Assembly (NCBI GenBank): GCA_028868695.1
Contig: JAGWTZ010000037.1
Location: forward strand, 1 to 32,481
Origin: Alphaproteobacteria bacterium
GTDB lineage: Bacteria; Pseudomonadota; Alphaproteobacteria; Rhizobiales; Aestuariivirgaceae
Length of the DNA stretch: 32,481 bases
Direction of reading: 5' to 3'
Part shown: positions 7,545 through 14,409 of the stretch, piece by piece
Numbering within the stretch: the first letter of the stretch is position 1
Layout: every line of letters starts with the position of its first letter
Translations under genes and position numbers: made by a program
Notes under the pieces: model-generated
What the model saw: the letters and a program-made list of their open reading frames with translations, nothing else
Database searches by the model: none
Told to the model about the DNA's origin: nothing

Positions 7545-8516
7545 TTAGCGGCAAAAAACATGGGAACGGACGGCGCGCGGCAGCAATGGCGCGGCCAGCG
7601 CGCCCAGCATGGTGAAACCGCCGCGGCGCAGCGGGCTGAAAAAGGATTTGGGTGAGCGGCGCGCGCCAGCCACGGCAAGCCGCAAGGCCTCAAGGCCCGG
7701 CGCTCCGGTGCGCAGCGCGCGGCGCGCGAGATAGCGGAGGTTTCCCGCATCTGCCGCAGCAATTTCCATGGGCGACAAGGCGGCAGGCGAGGCCTGAAGC
7801 GTTTCAAGCGCCTTGTGCCAGCCCGCCCGCATCAGCCTGAGATTGGTGGAGAGGCCCGTGAGGCTGGTGCGGTAGCACACGAGGTGCTGGTCAATGCCGG
7901 CAATCTTGCCGCCAGCCGCCGCAAGGCGCACCAGCAGCTCAACATCTTCATTGTGCACGATGCTGGTGTCAAAGCCGCCAGCCTGAACAAAGGCAGCGCG
8001 GCGCAGCACCAGGTTCGACATGGTGCAGACCGGATTGTCGCGCAGGAAATCCGCCGCCACGAGGTCGCGGGTGTAAACCGTGGAATAGGTCTCCGGTGTT
8101 TCGGGCGAAACGCGGAAGAAGGAAATCTGGCCATATACGCCGCTCAGGCTTGCATCCTGGCGCAAGCGCAGCAGGCTGGCCGAAAGCTTGGCAGGCATCC
8201 ACACATCATCACTGTCGAGGAAGGCGAGGAATTCACCCTTGGCATGGCTGAGGCCGGCAAGATTGCGCGCTGCCGAGGGCCCAAGCCGTTTGGTGGCCAG
8301 CATGGTGAAGCGTGGATCAGCTTCCGCAAAGCGCGCGGCAATGGCGGGCGTGTCATCGCTGGAGCCGTCATCGACAAGGATCGCTTCCCAATCCTGGCAG
8401 GTTTGCGCCTGAAGGGACTTCAGCGTATCCGCCAGCGTGCCGGCAGCATTCCAGCAGGGAATGATCACGCTGAATTGCGGTGTCTTGCTGCGGGCCTGTT
8501 GTTTCTGGGTGCTCAT
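7545..8516 (-). CDS. GT2-family glycosyltransferase
   Basis: This 323-aa protein has the GT2 hallmarks FSVIIPCWNAAGTLADTL, ILVDDGSSDDTP, GEFLAFLDSDDVW (metal-binding DSDD at 101-104) and VHNEDVELLVRL (catalytic ED region). It is the first gene of the three-glycosyltransferase minus-strand unit (7545-8516, 6551-7534, 5528-6538), probably assembling the EPS repeat. The start is uncertain: the ATG at 8516 fits family N-termini but lacks a clear ribosome-binding site, and an ATG at 8555 would add 13 residues. The EPS element at 8622-8639 lies 105 nt upstream in the same orientation. Confidence 0.9.
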   Translation of the reverse strand: MSTQKQQARSKTPQFSVIIPCWNAAGTLADTLKSLQAQTCQDWEAILVDDGSSDDTPAIAARFAEADPRFTMLATKRLGPSAARNLAGLSHAKGEFLAFLDSDDVWMPAKLSASLLRLRQDASLSGVYGQISFFRVSPETPETYSTVYTRDLVAADFLRDNPVCTMSNLVLRRAAFVQAGGFDTSIVHNEDVELLVRLAAAGGKIAGIDQHLVCYRTSLTGLSTNLRLMRAGWHKALETLQASPAALSPMEIAAADAGNLRYLARRALRTGAPGLEALRLAVAGARRSPKSFFSPLRRGGFTMLGALAAPLLPRAVRSHVFCR

Positions 8517-8621
8517 GATTGCGGTTTGCGTTGTGTGTTGCGATGAAGCCACCATAGCCACACCCATTGCCGCAATCGCTGGCACGCCGGAACAGCCCAT
8601 GCCTGATTTGGGATGGGCGCG

Positions 8622-8639
8622 CATAACCGAAAGGATAGC
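8622..8639 (-). promoter_or_regulatory. EPS-locus element, copy 3 (upstream of the GT operon)
   Basis: Read on the minus strand the sequence is GCTATCCTTTCGGTTATG, followed by GCGCGCC at the same offset as in copy 1. It points toward the glycosyltransferase start codon at 8516, 105 nt away. The right half-site is the weakest of the five (TTATG instead of AYAGG). Confidence 0.55.
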
Positions 8640-8730
8640 GCTGCTCAGGAAGTTTGCCGGGCGGCGCGGGTTGCGACGCAGCGCGGAGGCGCAAACGCTC
8701 CGCAAAGGTGAATCGAAATTCACCACGCCA

Positions 8731-8748
8731 GCTATACTTTCGCACAGG
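8731..8748 (+). promoter_or_regulatory. EPS-locus element, copy 5 (variant, upstream of the Wza-like gene)
   Basis: The sequence GCTATACTTTCGCACAGG differs from the CTATCCTTT core at one base and then matches copy 4 closely, including the following AT. It lies 95 nt before the ATG at 8844 and has the same orientation as that gene. I found it by aligning the region with the four exact core copies. Confidence 0.5.
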
Positions 8749-8843
8749 ATTTTGCTCGCAGTAGAGCGTCCTCCTCCCCTTGCACAGATGCCCGGCCTTG
8801 TGGCGCGCAGGCATATTGCCCGGCAGAAATAAGGGGTAGTCAA

Positions 8844-10076
8844 ATGAAGTCTGTTCTCAACACCAAGTTCCGCCGCAAGGCGAATGGCGCGATCTGCGCC
8901 GCATTGATTCCGGCCTTGCTGGCCGGCTGTTCCAGCCACTCGCCCATCACCAATCTTGAGCCGGTGGCCGAAGGCCGCAGCTATCAGGCCGAATACCGCG
9001 CCCAGGGCAGCGCCAAGGATGTGCGGATCACGCCAACCTCGGCCAGCGCCGATGAAAGCCGGTGCCTTTCGCAGGCCCCGGCCACTTCGGCACCCGTGCC
9101 ATTCCTCGCCACGGAAATGCTGAACACCGGCGACCTTCTCGATGTGGCCATCGGCACGGATGTGACACTCTCGGGCAAATATGAAGTCTCCTCCGACGGC
9201 GCGGTGAAAATCCGCGATGTCGCGCCGGTGATGGCCTTTGGCCGCAGCGTTGATGACGTGGCGCGCGATATCGCCAAGGCATTGGTGAAGAGCAAGTTTT
9301 ACAATGTGGCCCCGGCCATCTCGGTGCGCCTGGCGGATTATGGTGCGGCCCGCGTGTTCGTGAGCGGCGCCGTGTTTGAGGCCGGTGACGTTGGCGTGGG
9401 CGGTTCTGCCGCCACCGACAAGGACACGGCGCGCGTTGACGCCATTGGCGCAAACACGCAAGGCCGCAGGCTGTCGCACGCCCTGCAAAATGCCGGCGGC
9501 GTGCGCCCTGATGCCGATCTCTCGCGCATTGAAGTGACGCGCGGCGCCCGCAAGATGGTGATCGACGCCCGCGCCGCGATCACCGGCGGCCGCTTCAATG
9601 ACATGATCCTGCTGGAGGGCGACCAGATCAATGTGCCCAGCCGCAATTGCTTCCAATCAGCCCTTGTCACGCCGTCTGTGGTTTCCCCGCCCGGCGCCAA
9701 GGTGTTCATGTCCAACCTCACCGAGCCTGCCACCAACAACGCCAGCTCCGCCATCAACAAGGACACGCGCGAGCTGCGTTATGGCACCCGCATGTTCCAG
9801 GCGCTGGTGGGCATGAATTGCGTGGGCGGCAGCAAGATGACCAATGCCGGCCGCACCGCCATTCTCTATTCGCGCAACCCTGAAAGTGGCAAATCCATCG
9901 TCATCGAGCGCAACATTGAAGAGCTGGTGCGCAACGCCAACCGCGATGACTATGATCCCTTCATCCTGCCGAATGATGCGCTGGCCTGCTATGACAGCGG
10001 CGCCACAGATGTGGTGAAGGTTGCCCAAAGCTTCGGCATTGTTGCCGGCGCCGTGGTCCTTGGCCGGGGGCTCTGA
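8844..10076 (+). CDS. Wza-like outer-membrane polysaccharide export lipoprotein
   Basis: This 410-aa protein has a lipoprotein signal peptide: basic start, hydrophobic stretch and lipobox LLAGC with the lipidated C29. Residues about 90-170 match the polysaccharide export domain (PF02563), with LNTGDLLDVAIG, SDGAVKIRDV and VRLADYGAARVFVSGAV. A SLBB-like segment follows (about 200-275, ALQNAGGVRPDADLSRIEV). Proteins of this kind form the outer-membrane channel through which EPS leaves the cell, together with the Wzz-like protein at 2652. AAGGGG lies nine nt before the ATG. Its stop is 1 nt before the flippase start at 10078, so it opens a three-gene unit with 10078 and 12576. The C-terminal 130 residues are not a family part I recognise. 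Confidence 0.87.
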   Translation: MKSVLNTKFRRKANGAICAALIPALLAGCSSHSPITNLEPVAEGRSYQAEYRAQGSAKDVRITPTSASADESRCLSQAPATSAPVPFLATEMLNTGDLLDVAIGTDVTLSGKYEVSSDGAVKIRDVAPVMAFGRSVDDVARDIAKALVKSKFYNVAPAISVRLADYGAARVFVSGAVFEAGDVGVGGSAATDKDTARVDAIGANTQGRRLSHALQNAGGVRPDADLSRIEVTRGARKMVIDARAAITGGRFNDMILLEGDQINVPSRNCFQSALVTPSVVSPPGAKVFMSNLTEPATNNASSAINKDTRELRYGTRMFQALVGMNCVGGSKMTNAGRTAILYSRNPESGKSIVIERNIEELVRNANRDDYDPFILPNDALACYDSGATDVVKVAQSFGIVAGAVVLGRGL

Positions 10077-10077
10077 C

Positions 10078-12579
10078 ATGCCCGCCGCCACCGCCCTTTC
10101 CTTGCCCGGCAGCAGGTTTCTTGTGAACCTGCTGCGCAAGCACCAATCCAACACCTTCTTGCGCAACCTGGGTTCCATGGGCGCTGCCCAGCTGGTGATC
10201 CGCCTGGTGCGGCTGGCCTCCACCGTGTTCATCAGCCGGCTGCTTTTGCCAGCTGATTATGGCATGGCGGCCATTGCCTTGACGGTTTACGAGCTTGTCT
10301 CGCTCTTCACCCGCAACGGCATTTCCGCCCAGGTGGTGCAGGCCGCCGATGATGAAGTTGATGCGGTGGCCATGGCGGCTTACCGCATGACCTGGATCAT
10401 CTGCCTCGCCCTGATGGGCCTGCAGATTGCCGCCGCCTGGCCCGTGGCCTGGCTCTATGGCAACGCAGGCCTTGCCGGCCCGATCGCGGCAATGAGTGTC
10501 ATCTATCTCGCGACCCCGGTCAGCAGCATTCAGGCGGCGTTCCAGTCGCGTGAATCGCGCCTTGGCCGCATTGCCATGGCGGGTGCGGCCCAGACCATTG
10601 CCGACAACCTGCTCACCATCGCCTTGGCTTATCTCGGCTATGGCTTGTGGGCGATCATCCTGCCCAAGATTCTTGTGGCCCCGCTGTGGATCTATTTCGT
10701 GCGTTACGGCCATTCCTGGCGCCCGCACAAACTGAAGCCAGGCGAACCGCGCGCCGATTGGCGCAAGCTTTTGCGCTTCAGCCGCAATGTGATGGGCGTC
10801 GAGTTGATGTCCACTCTGCAGGCCAATATCGACAATGTGCTGGTGGGCTATTTCCTTGGCGTGCATGCGCTGGGCCTTTACTTCTTCGCCTTCAACAGCG
10901 GCCTTGGCATTTCGCTTGGGCTGATCTCGGCGGCGGGCGTTGCGGTTTATCCGCACTTCTGCGAGGCGCGTGGCAACCGCAGTGAATTGCTCAACCGCCT
11001 CTCGAAAACCCGCAAGACCCTGGCCAAGACTTTCCTGCCGCTGATCCTGGCGCAGGCCGCGCTGGCACCCATCTATGTGCCGCTGGTGTTCGGCCACCGC
11101 TGGGTGGAGGCCATTCCGGTTCTTTCCGTGATCTGCCTCTCTGCGCTGGTGCGGCCCTTTGCCAATGCCTCCTCGCAGTTTCTCAAGGCCGTCGGCCGCC
11201 CGGAAATTGAATTCCGCTGGCAGAGTGTCAACCTGCTGGTGCTGGTGGCCGCGCTGGCCATCGCCGCGCAATTCAGCATCTTTGCTGTCGCTGTGGCGGT
11301 GTTCCTGGTGCAATCCTTGATGCTGGGCTCCTTTGCACTCATTGCCCCGCAACTGGCTTTGCGCGGCAAGCCCCAGCCTGCTGCCCGCAATGAAGCCCTG
11401 GTGCTTGAGATCGCTTCCGATGATGAGGCGCTTGGCCGCCTGGTCACTGATTGGAACGCCTTGTGGCTGCGCGTGCCCGGCGCCCTCGCTTCGCAAAGCT
11501 TTGGTTATTGTGATGCAGCGCTGAAAGCCGCGCAGGCCCATGGCAAGGGCAAGCTCTTCGTGCTCACGATCCGCGCGGCCGGCAAGCTGGTGGCCTTGTG
11601 GCCTTTGCTCAAGTCCCAACATGGCCTGATCACCCGGCTGTCGGCCCTCAACTCCGGCGGCACGGAATATGACGCGCTGCTGATCGACCCGGCGGCTGAC
11701 GCGGCCGCCATTGTGGCCCTCATGCATCAGGCTGTGGCCGAACAGGTGAAGGCCGATGTGCTGCATCTGCCCTTTGTCGTGGAAGGCAGCGCGCAGGACG
11801 CGCACGCCCAGGCCGGCGGCTGGATGGCAACCAGCGCAACCCTGGCTGCACCGCTGGTGGGCCTGCGTGGCTTTGCCTCTTTTGAAGACTATTGGAAGTC
11901 CCTGTCCTCCAACTTGCGCAACGGCACCAAGCGCCGCCGCCGCCGCCTGGATGAACTGGGCCCAGTTGAGATGAAGTTTGAAACCGAGGCAGGCCCGCGC
12001 CGCGAGGCCATTCTCTGGGCCCTGCAGCAGAAGGCCGATTGGCTGGCCCGCAAGAAGATGGGCAATGACTTCATCACCACGCCGCGCTTCCGCGAATTCC
12101 TGCTGGCCTATGCGCTGCAGGCTGGCCAGCACGCAGGCCTCTCGGTGCTAACGCTGCGGCTCAAGGGCGAAATCATCGCCTGCAAGGTGGGCACCTTCGA
12201 CCAAACCTGCTTTGAAGGCTTCATCACGGTTTACGACCCGGCCTATGAAAACTATTCGCCCGGCGTGCACCTGCTCCAGATGAATCTCGAATGGTGTGCC
12301 GCCACAGGCCGTGACTATGACTTCCGCATTGGCGATGAGGCTTACAAGGCCAGCTGGGCAACCGGTTCGTGCCAGCGCACCACCTATGTGCAGGCCCTCA
12401 CCCTCAAGGGCGTGGCCTTCCTGCTGGTCTCTCCCGCAGTGGCCTTCACACAGCGCTTTGCGCTGCGCGGCTGGAAATTCGCCCGCTTGCTGGCCACCCA
12501 GCCCCACGTCGCGGCGCGGCGTCTCACAGGCTTGCGCCCCGCCGCCCCGAAACTGCCCATCGCAGGAGAAATGGCATGA
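10078..12579 (+). CDS. Wzx-like flippase fused to a CelD/BcsL-type GNAT acyltransferase
   Basis: This 833-aa protein has two parts. Residues about 1-425 are a polytopic oligosaccharide flippase of the MATE-like Wzx/MOP group (FLRNLGSMGAAQLVIRLVRL, ISRLLLPADYGMAAIA and repeated membrane helices), which moves lipid-linked repeat units across the inner membrane. Residues about 435-790 are a soluble domain like CelD/BcsL GNAT proteins (PF13480): SLSSNLRNGTKRRRRRLDELG, LRLKGEIIACKVG, YDPAYENYSPGVHLLQMNLEW, then YDFRIGDEAYKASW. Such domains are proposed to transfer acyl groups to polysaccharides or related acceptors. The fusion suggests that acylation of the unit is coupled to export. The ATG at 10078 follows GGGGG and sits 1 nt after the upstream stop. 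The next gene overlaps by 4 nt. Confidence 0.85.
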   Translation: MPAATALSLPGSRFLVNLLRKHQSNTFLRNLGSMGAAQLVIRLVRLASTVFISRLLLPADYGMAAIALTVYELVSLFTRNGISAQVVQAADDEVDAVAMAAYRMTWIICLALMGLQIAAAWPVAWLYGNAGLAGPIAAMSVIYLATPVSSIQAAFQSRESRLGRIAMAGAAQTIADNLLTIALAYLGYGLWAIILPKILVAPLWIYFVRYGHSWRPHKLKPGEPRADWRKLLRFSRNVMGVELMSTLQANIDNVLVGYFLGVHALGLYFFAFNSGLGISLGLISAAGVAVYPHFCEARGNRSELLNRLSKTRKTLAKTFLPLILAQAALAPIYVPLVFGHRWVEAIPVLSVICLSALVRPFANASSQFLKAVGRPEIEFRWQSVNLLVLVAALAIAAQFSIFAVAVAVFLVQSLMLGSFALIAPQLALRGKPQPAARNEALVLEIASDDEALGRLVTDWNALWLRVPGALASQSFGYCDAALKAAQAHGKGKLFVLTIRAAGKLVALWPLLKSQHGLITRLSALNSGGTEYDALLIDPAADAAAIVALMHQAVAEQVKADVLHLPFVVEGSAQDAHAQAGGWMATSATLAAPLVGLRGFASFEDYWKSLSSNLRNGTKRRRRRLDELGPVEMKFETEAGPRREAILWALQQKADWLARKKMGNDFITTPRFREFLLAYALQAGQHAGLSVLTLRLKGEIIACKVGTFDQTCFEGFITVYDPAYENYSPGVHLLQMNLEWCAATGRDYDFRIGDEAYKASWATGSCQRTTYVQALTLKGVAFLLVSPAVAFTQRFALRGWKFARLLATQPHVAARRLTGLRPAAPKLPIAGEMA

Positions 12580-13766
12580 CACTTTCTGTTCTCTTTGTTG
12601 CCCTTGAAGATGGCCGCTGGGGCCCCGCACGCCTGCCGCAGGAATTTGCCCGCCTGGGTGCTGATGTGGCCGCGCTGTGCCCGGCCGGCAATCCCATCCT
12701 GGCGTCCTCTCATGTGGGCCGGAAATTCGTCATCGCCAACCCAAAGTCAGCACGCAGTTTTGCGCAAGGATTGCGCAAAGCCATGGATGAGGCAGGCCCC
12801 AGCCTTATTGTTCCCGGTGATGAGCAGGCCGTGGTGGCACTGCACTATCAGTTGCGCCGTGGCCGCTTGCCCGCCCGGCATCTTGAAGTGCTCGGCGCCT
12901 CGCTGGGCCGGGCCGACCGGCTGGATACGCTGTTGATGAAGGACCAGTGCCTCGCTCTCGCTGCGGCTATCGGCATTCCCGTGCCGCCCAGCATTACGGT
13001 GGCCGATCAGGCTTCGCTGGCCGTGGCTGGGGAAAAGCTCGGCTTCCCCCTGTTTGTGAAATCGTCTTTCAGTTGGGCCGGGCTTGGCACCATTCCTTGC
13101 AAGGACCAGGGTGAAGCGGCCCAGGCGTTCCGGGACCTTTCCCCCCGCCAGGCGCGCAGCCCGCTGAAGGCGCTGGCCAAGAAGCTGCTGGCCAGGGATT
13201 GGTATCCGAAATCATCCGCCATTCAGCTGCAAAGGCCTGTGGCCGGTGTGCCCGCCATGTTCTGCGCCGTGGCCTGGAAGGGCCGTTATCTCGGCGGCTT
13301 TGCCGGCCTTGCCACGCAGACTTCCGGCGCCACCGGGCCCAGCACGCGCGTGCTGGTTGGCCCCAACGCCATCTTCGAAAGGCATTCCGCCGCGCTGATC
13401 GAGGCCACCGGCGCCTCCGGTTTCCTCGGCTTTGATTTCATGTGGGATGAAGAAACCCAGACGGCAACCTTGCTGGAATGCAACCCGCGGCCCATCCAGA
13501 TCTGCCATCTTGGCGACAGGATCGGCGCTGACTTGTGCGCCCTTCTGGCTGATGCCTTGGCTGGAAAGCCCGGCCAGCCGCACGCGCCCCGCCAATCCCG
13601 TGACGTGACCCTGTTCCCCCAGGCCTGGTTTGCCGGGCAGGCGGGCGGCCTCATCAAGGCCGGAAAACTCGACGCGCCGGTTGGGGACACGGGCCTGTGG
13701 CAATTCATGCTCGAGGCGGGGGCGCACCGTGGCCTGCCACCCCTGAAATTCGAGGTTCTGCGCTAA
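12576..13766 (+). CDS. ATP-grasp domain enzyme of the EPS locus
   Basis: This 396-aa protein has an ATP-grasp fold. It shows an N-terminal domain (1-110), a lid region with GFPLFVKSSFSWAGLGT (K162 is the likely ATP-binding lysine) and the metal-binding end FLGFDFMWDEETQTATLLECNPRP (E301, N303). ATP-grasp enzymes usually join a carboxylate to an amine or thiol through an acyl phosphate, so it may add an amino acid or similar substituent to an EPS sugar or make a precursor of one. The substrate cannot be inferred. The ATG at 12576 overlaps the flippase stop (ATGA) and follows AGGAGA, so both proteins are probably made in step. Confidence 0.82.
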   Translation: MTLSVLFVALEDGRWGPARLPQEFARLGADVAALCPAGNPILASSHVGRKFVIANPKSARSFAQGLRKAMDEAGPSLIVPGDEQAVVALHYQLRRGRLPARHLEVLGASLGRADRLDTLLMKDQCLALAAAIGIPVPPSITVADQASLAVAGEKLGFPLFVKSSFSWAGLGTIPCKDQGEAAQAFRDLSPRQARSPLKALAKKLLARDWYPKSSAIQLQRPVAGVPAMFCAVAWKGRYLGGFAGLATQTSGATGPSTRVLVGPNAIFERHSAALIEATGASGFLGFDFMWDEETQTATLLECNPRPIQICHLGDRIGADLCALLADALAGKPGQPHAPRQSRDVTLFPQAWFAGQAGGLIKAGKLDAPVGDTGLWQFMLEAGAHRGLPPLKFEVLR

Positions 13767-13790
13767 GCCAACGCCAACCGGACAGAGCCA

Positions 13791-13818
13791 CCTATCCTTT
13801 CGTATAGGATCATATACG
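13791..13818 (+). promoter_or_regulatory. EPS-locus element, copy 4, with a second overlapping dyad
   Basis: The sequence CCTATCCTTTCGTATAGG (13791-13808) is the best dyad of the five: CCTAT-N8-ATAGG is perfect. A second perfect inverted repeat, CGTATA-N6-TATACG (13801-13818), overlaps its right half. The element is 79 nt before the start at 13888, in the same orientation, and thus upstream of the SUOX-fold protein/hybrid kinase unit. Confidence 0.62.
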
Positions 13819-13887
13819 GCTGCCATGATGCCAGCGGCCCAGTGCTGCTGTAACTCAGGCAGAATTGTTAGAAATGGGGGATTGAAG

Positions 13888-14400
13888 ATGTTGAACTCTG
13901 TTATGAAACTTGCCGCGGGCCTGGCCATCGCGGCTGCCACCGTCACTGCCGCCTTCGCGGCTGACTTGGCGGCGCCAAAGGGCGATGTGGTGTTGAGCCT
14001 CACAGGCGCCATCACCCAGACCAACGCCAAGGCCACCGCCAACTTCGACATGGACATGCTGAAGGCCATGCCGGCCGTCACCTTCAAGACCGCCACCAAC
14101 TGGACCAAGGGCGAAACCACCTTCACTGGCGTTTCCCTCAAGGCACTGTTGGCTGCCGTGGGCGCCAAGGGCAAGAACCTCCATTCCATCGCCCTCAATG
14201 ACTATGCCGTGGACATTCCAGTTGCCGACGCCGTGGATGGCGGCCCGATTGTCGCCTATCTGATGGATGGCAAGCCCATGTCTCCGCGTGACAAGGGCCC
14301 GCTCTGGGTTGTTTACCCTTTTGACTCCAATGCCGCTTATAAGACCGAGGAAGTCTACTCGCGCGCCATCTGGCAGCTGAGCAGGATCGACGTCCAATAA
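13888..14400 (+). CDS. Secreted SUOX-fold (molybdopterin-binding-like) protein lacking cysteine
   Basis: This 170-aa protein has a Sec signal peptide (cleavage likely after AFA at 22-24). The mature part matches the short periplasmic proteins annotated as molybdopterin-dependent oxidoreductases (PF00174): FTGVSLKALLAAVGAKG, ALNDYAVDIPV, RDKGPLWVVYPFD and the tail RAIWQLSRIDV. The whole protein contains no cysteine, so the Mo-ligating Cys of sulfite-oxidase-type enzymes cannot be present. A binding or sensing role fits better than catalysis (inference). The ATG at 13888 follows GGGGG. It ends 9 nt before the hybrid kinase gene, which has a periplasmic sensor region, so the two proteins may work together. 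Confidence 0.82.
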   Translation: MLNSVMKLAAGLAIAAATVTAAFAADLAAPKGDVVLSLTGAITQTNAKATANFDMDMLKAMPAVTFKTATNWTKGETTFTGVSLKALLAAVGAKGKNLHSIALNDYAVDIPVADAVDGGPIVAYLMDGKPMSPRDKGPLWVVYPFDSNAAYKTEEVYSRAIWQLSRIDVQ

Positions 14401-14409
14401 GCGGTATGA

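Larger units (their letters stand above)
8517..8843. other. Divergent intergenic region between GT operon and Wza-like gene
   Basis: These 327 bases hold no convincing gene. They contain two copies of the EPS element facing opposite ways: copy 3 (8622-8639), pointing left to the glycosyltransferase unit, and copy 5 (8731-8748), pointing right to the Wza-like gene. A small dyad, GTGAAT-CG-AAATTCAC (8708-8723, imperfect centre), lies just before copy 5. I see no hairpin with a T-run and no RNA gene. Confidence 0.6.

Noticed and set aside
7535-9656. A very long minus-strand open frame (703 codons) reaching from the GT2 gene at 7545 through 8517-9656
   Set aside because: Only the part from 8516 down has protein-family features. 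The upstream part is low-complexity Arg/Gly/His-rich sequence antisense to the Wza-like gene, as GC-rich codon use often produces.
9961-12132. A 723-codon minus-strand open frame antisense to the flippase fusion
   Set aside because: It is rich in Gln, His, Gly and Arg without any motif and mirrors a clearly real gene, so it is a codon-bias shadow.
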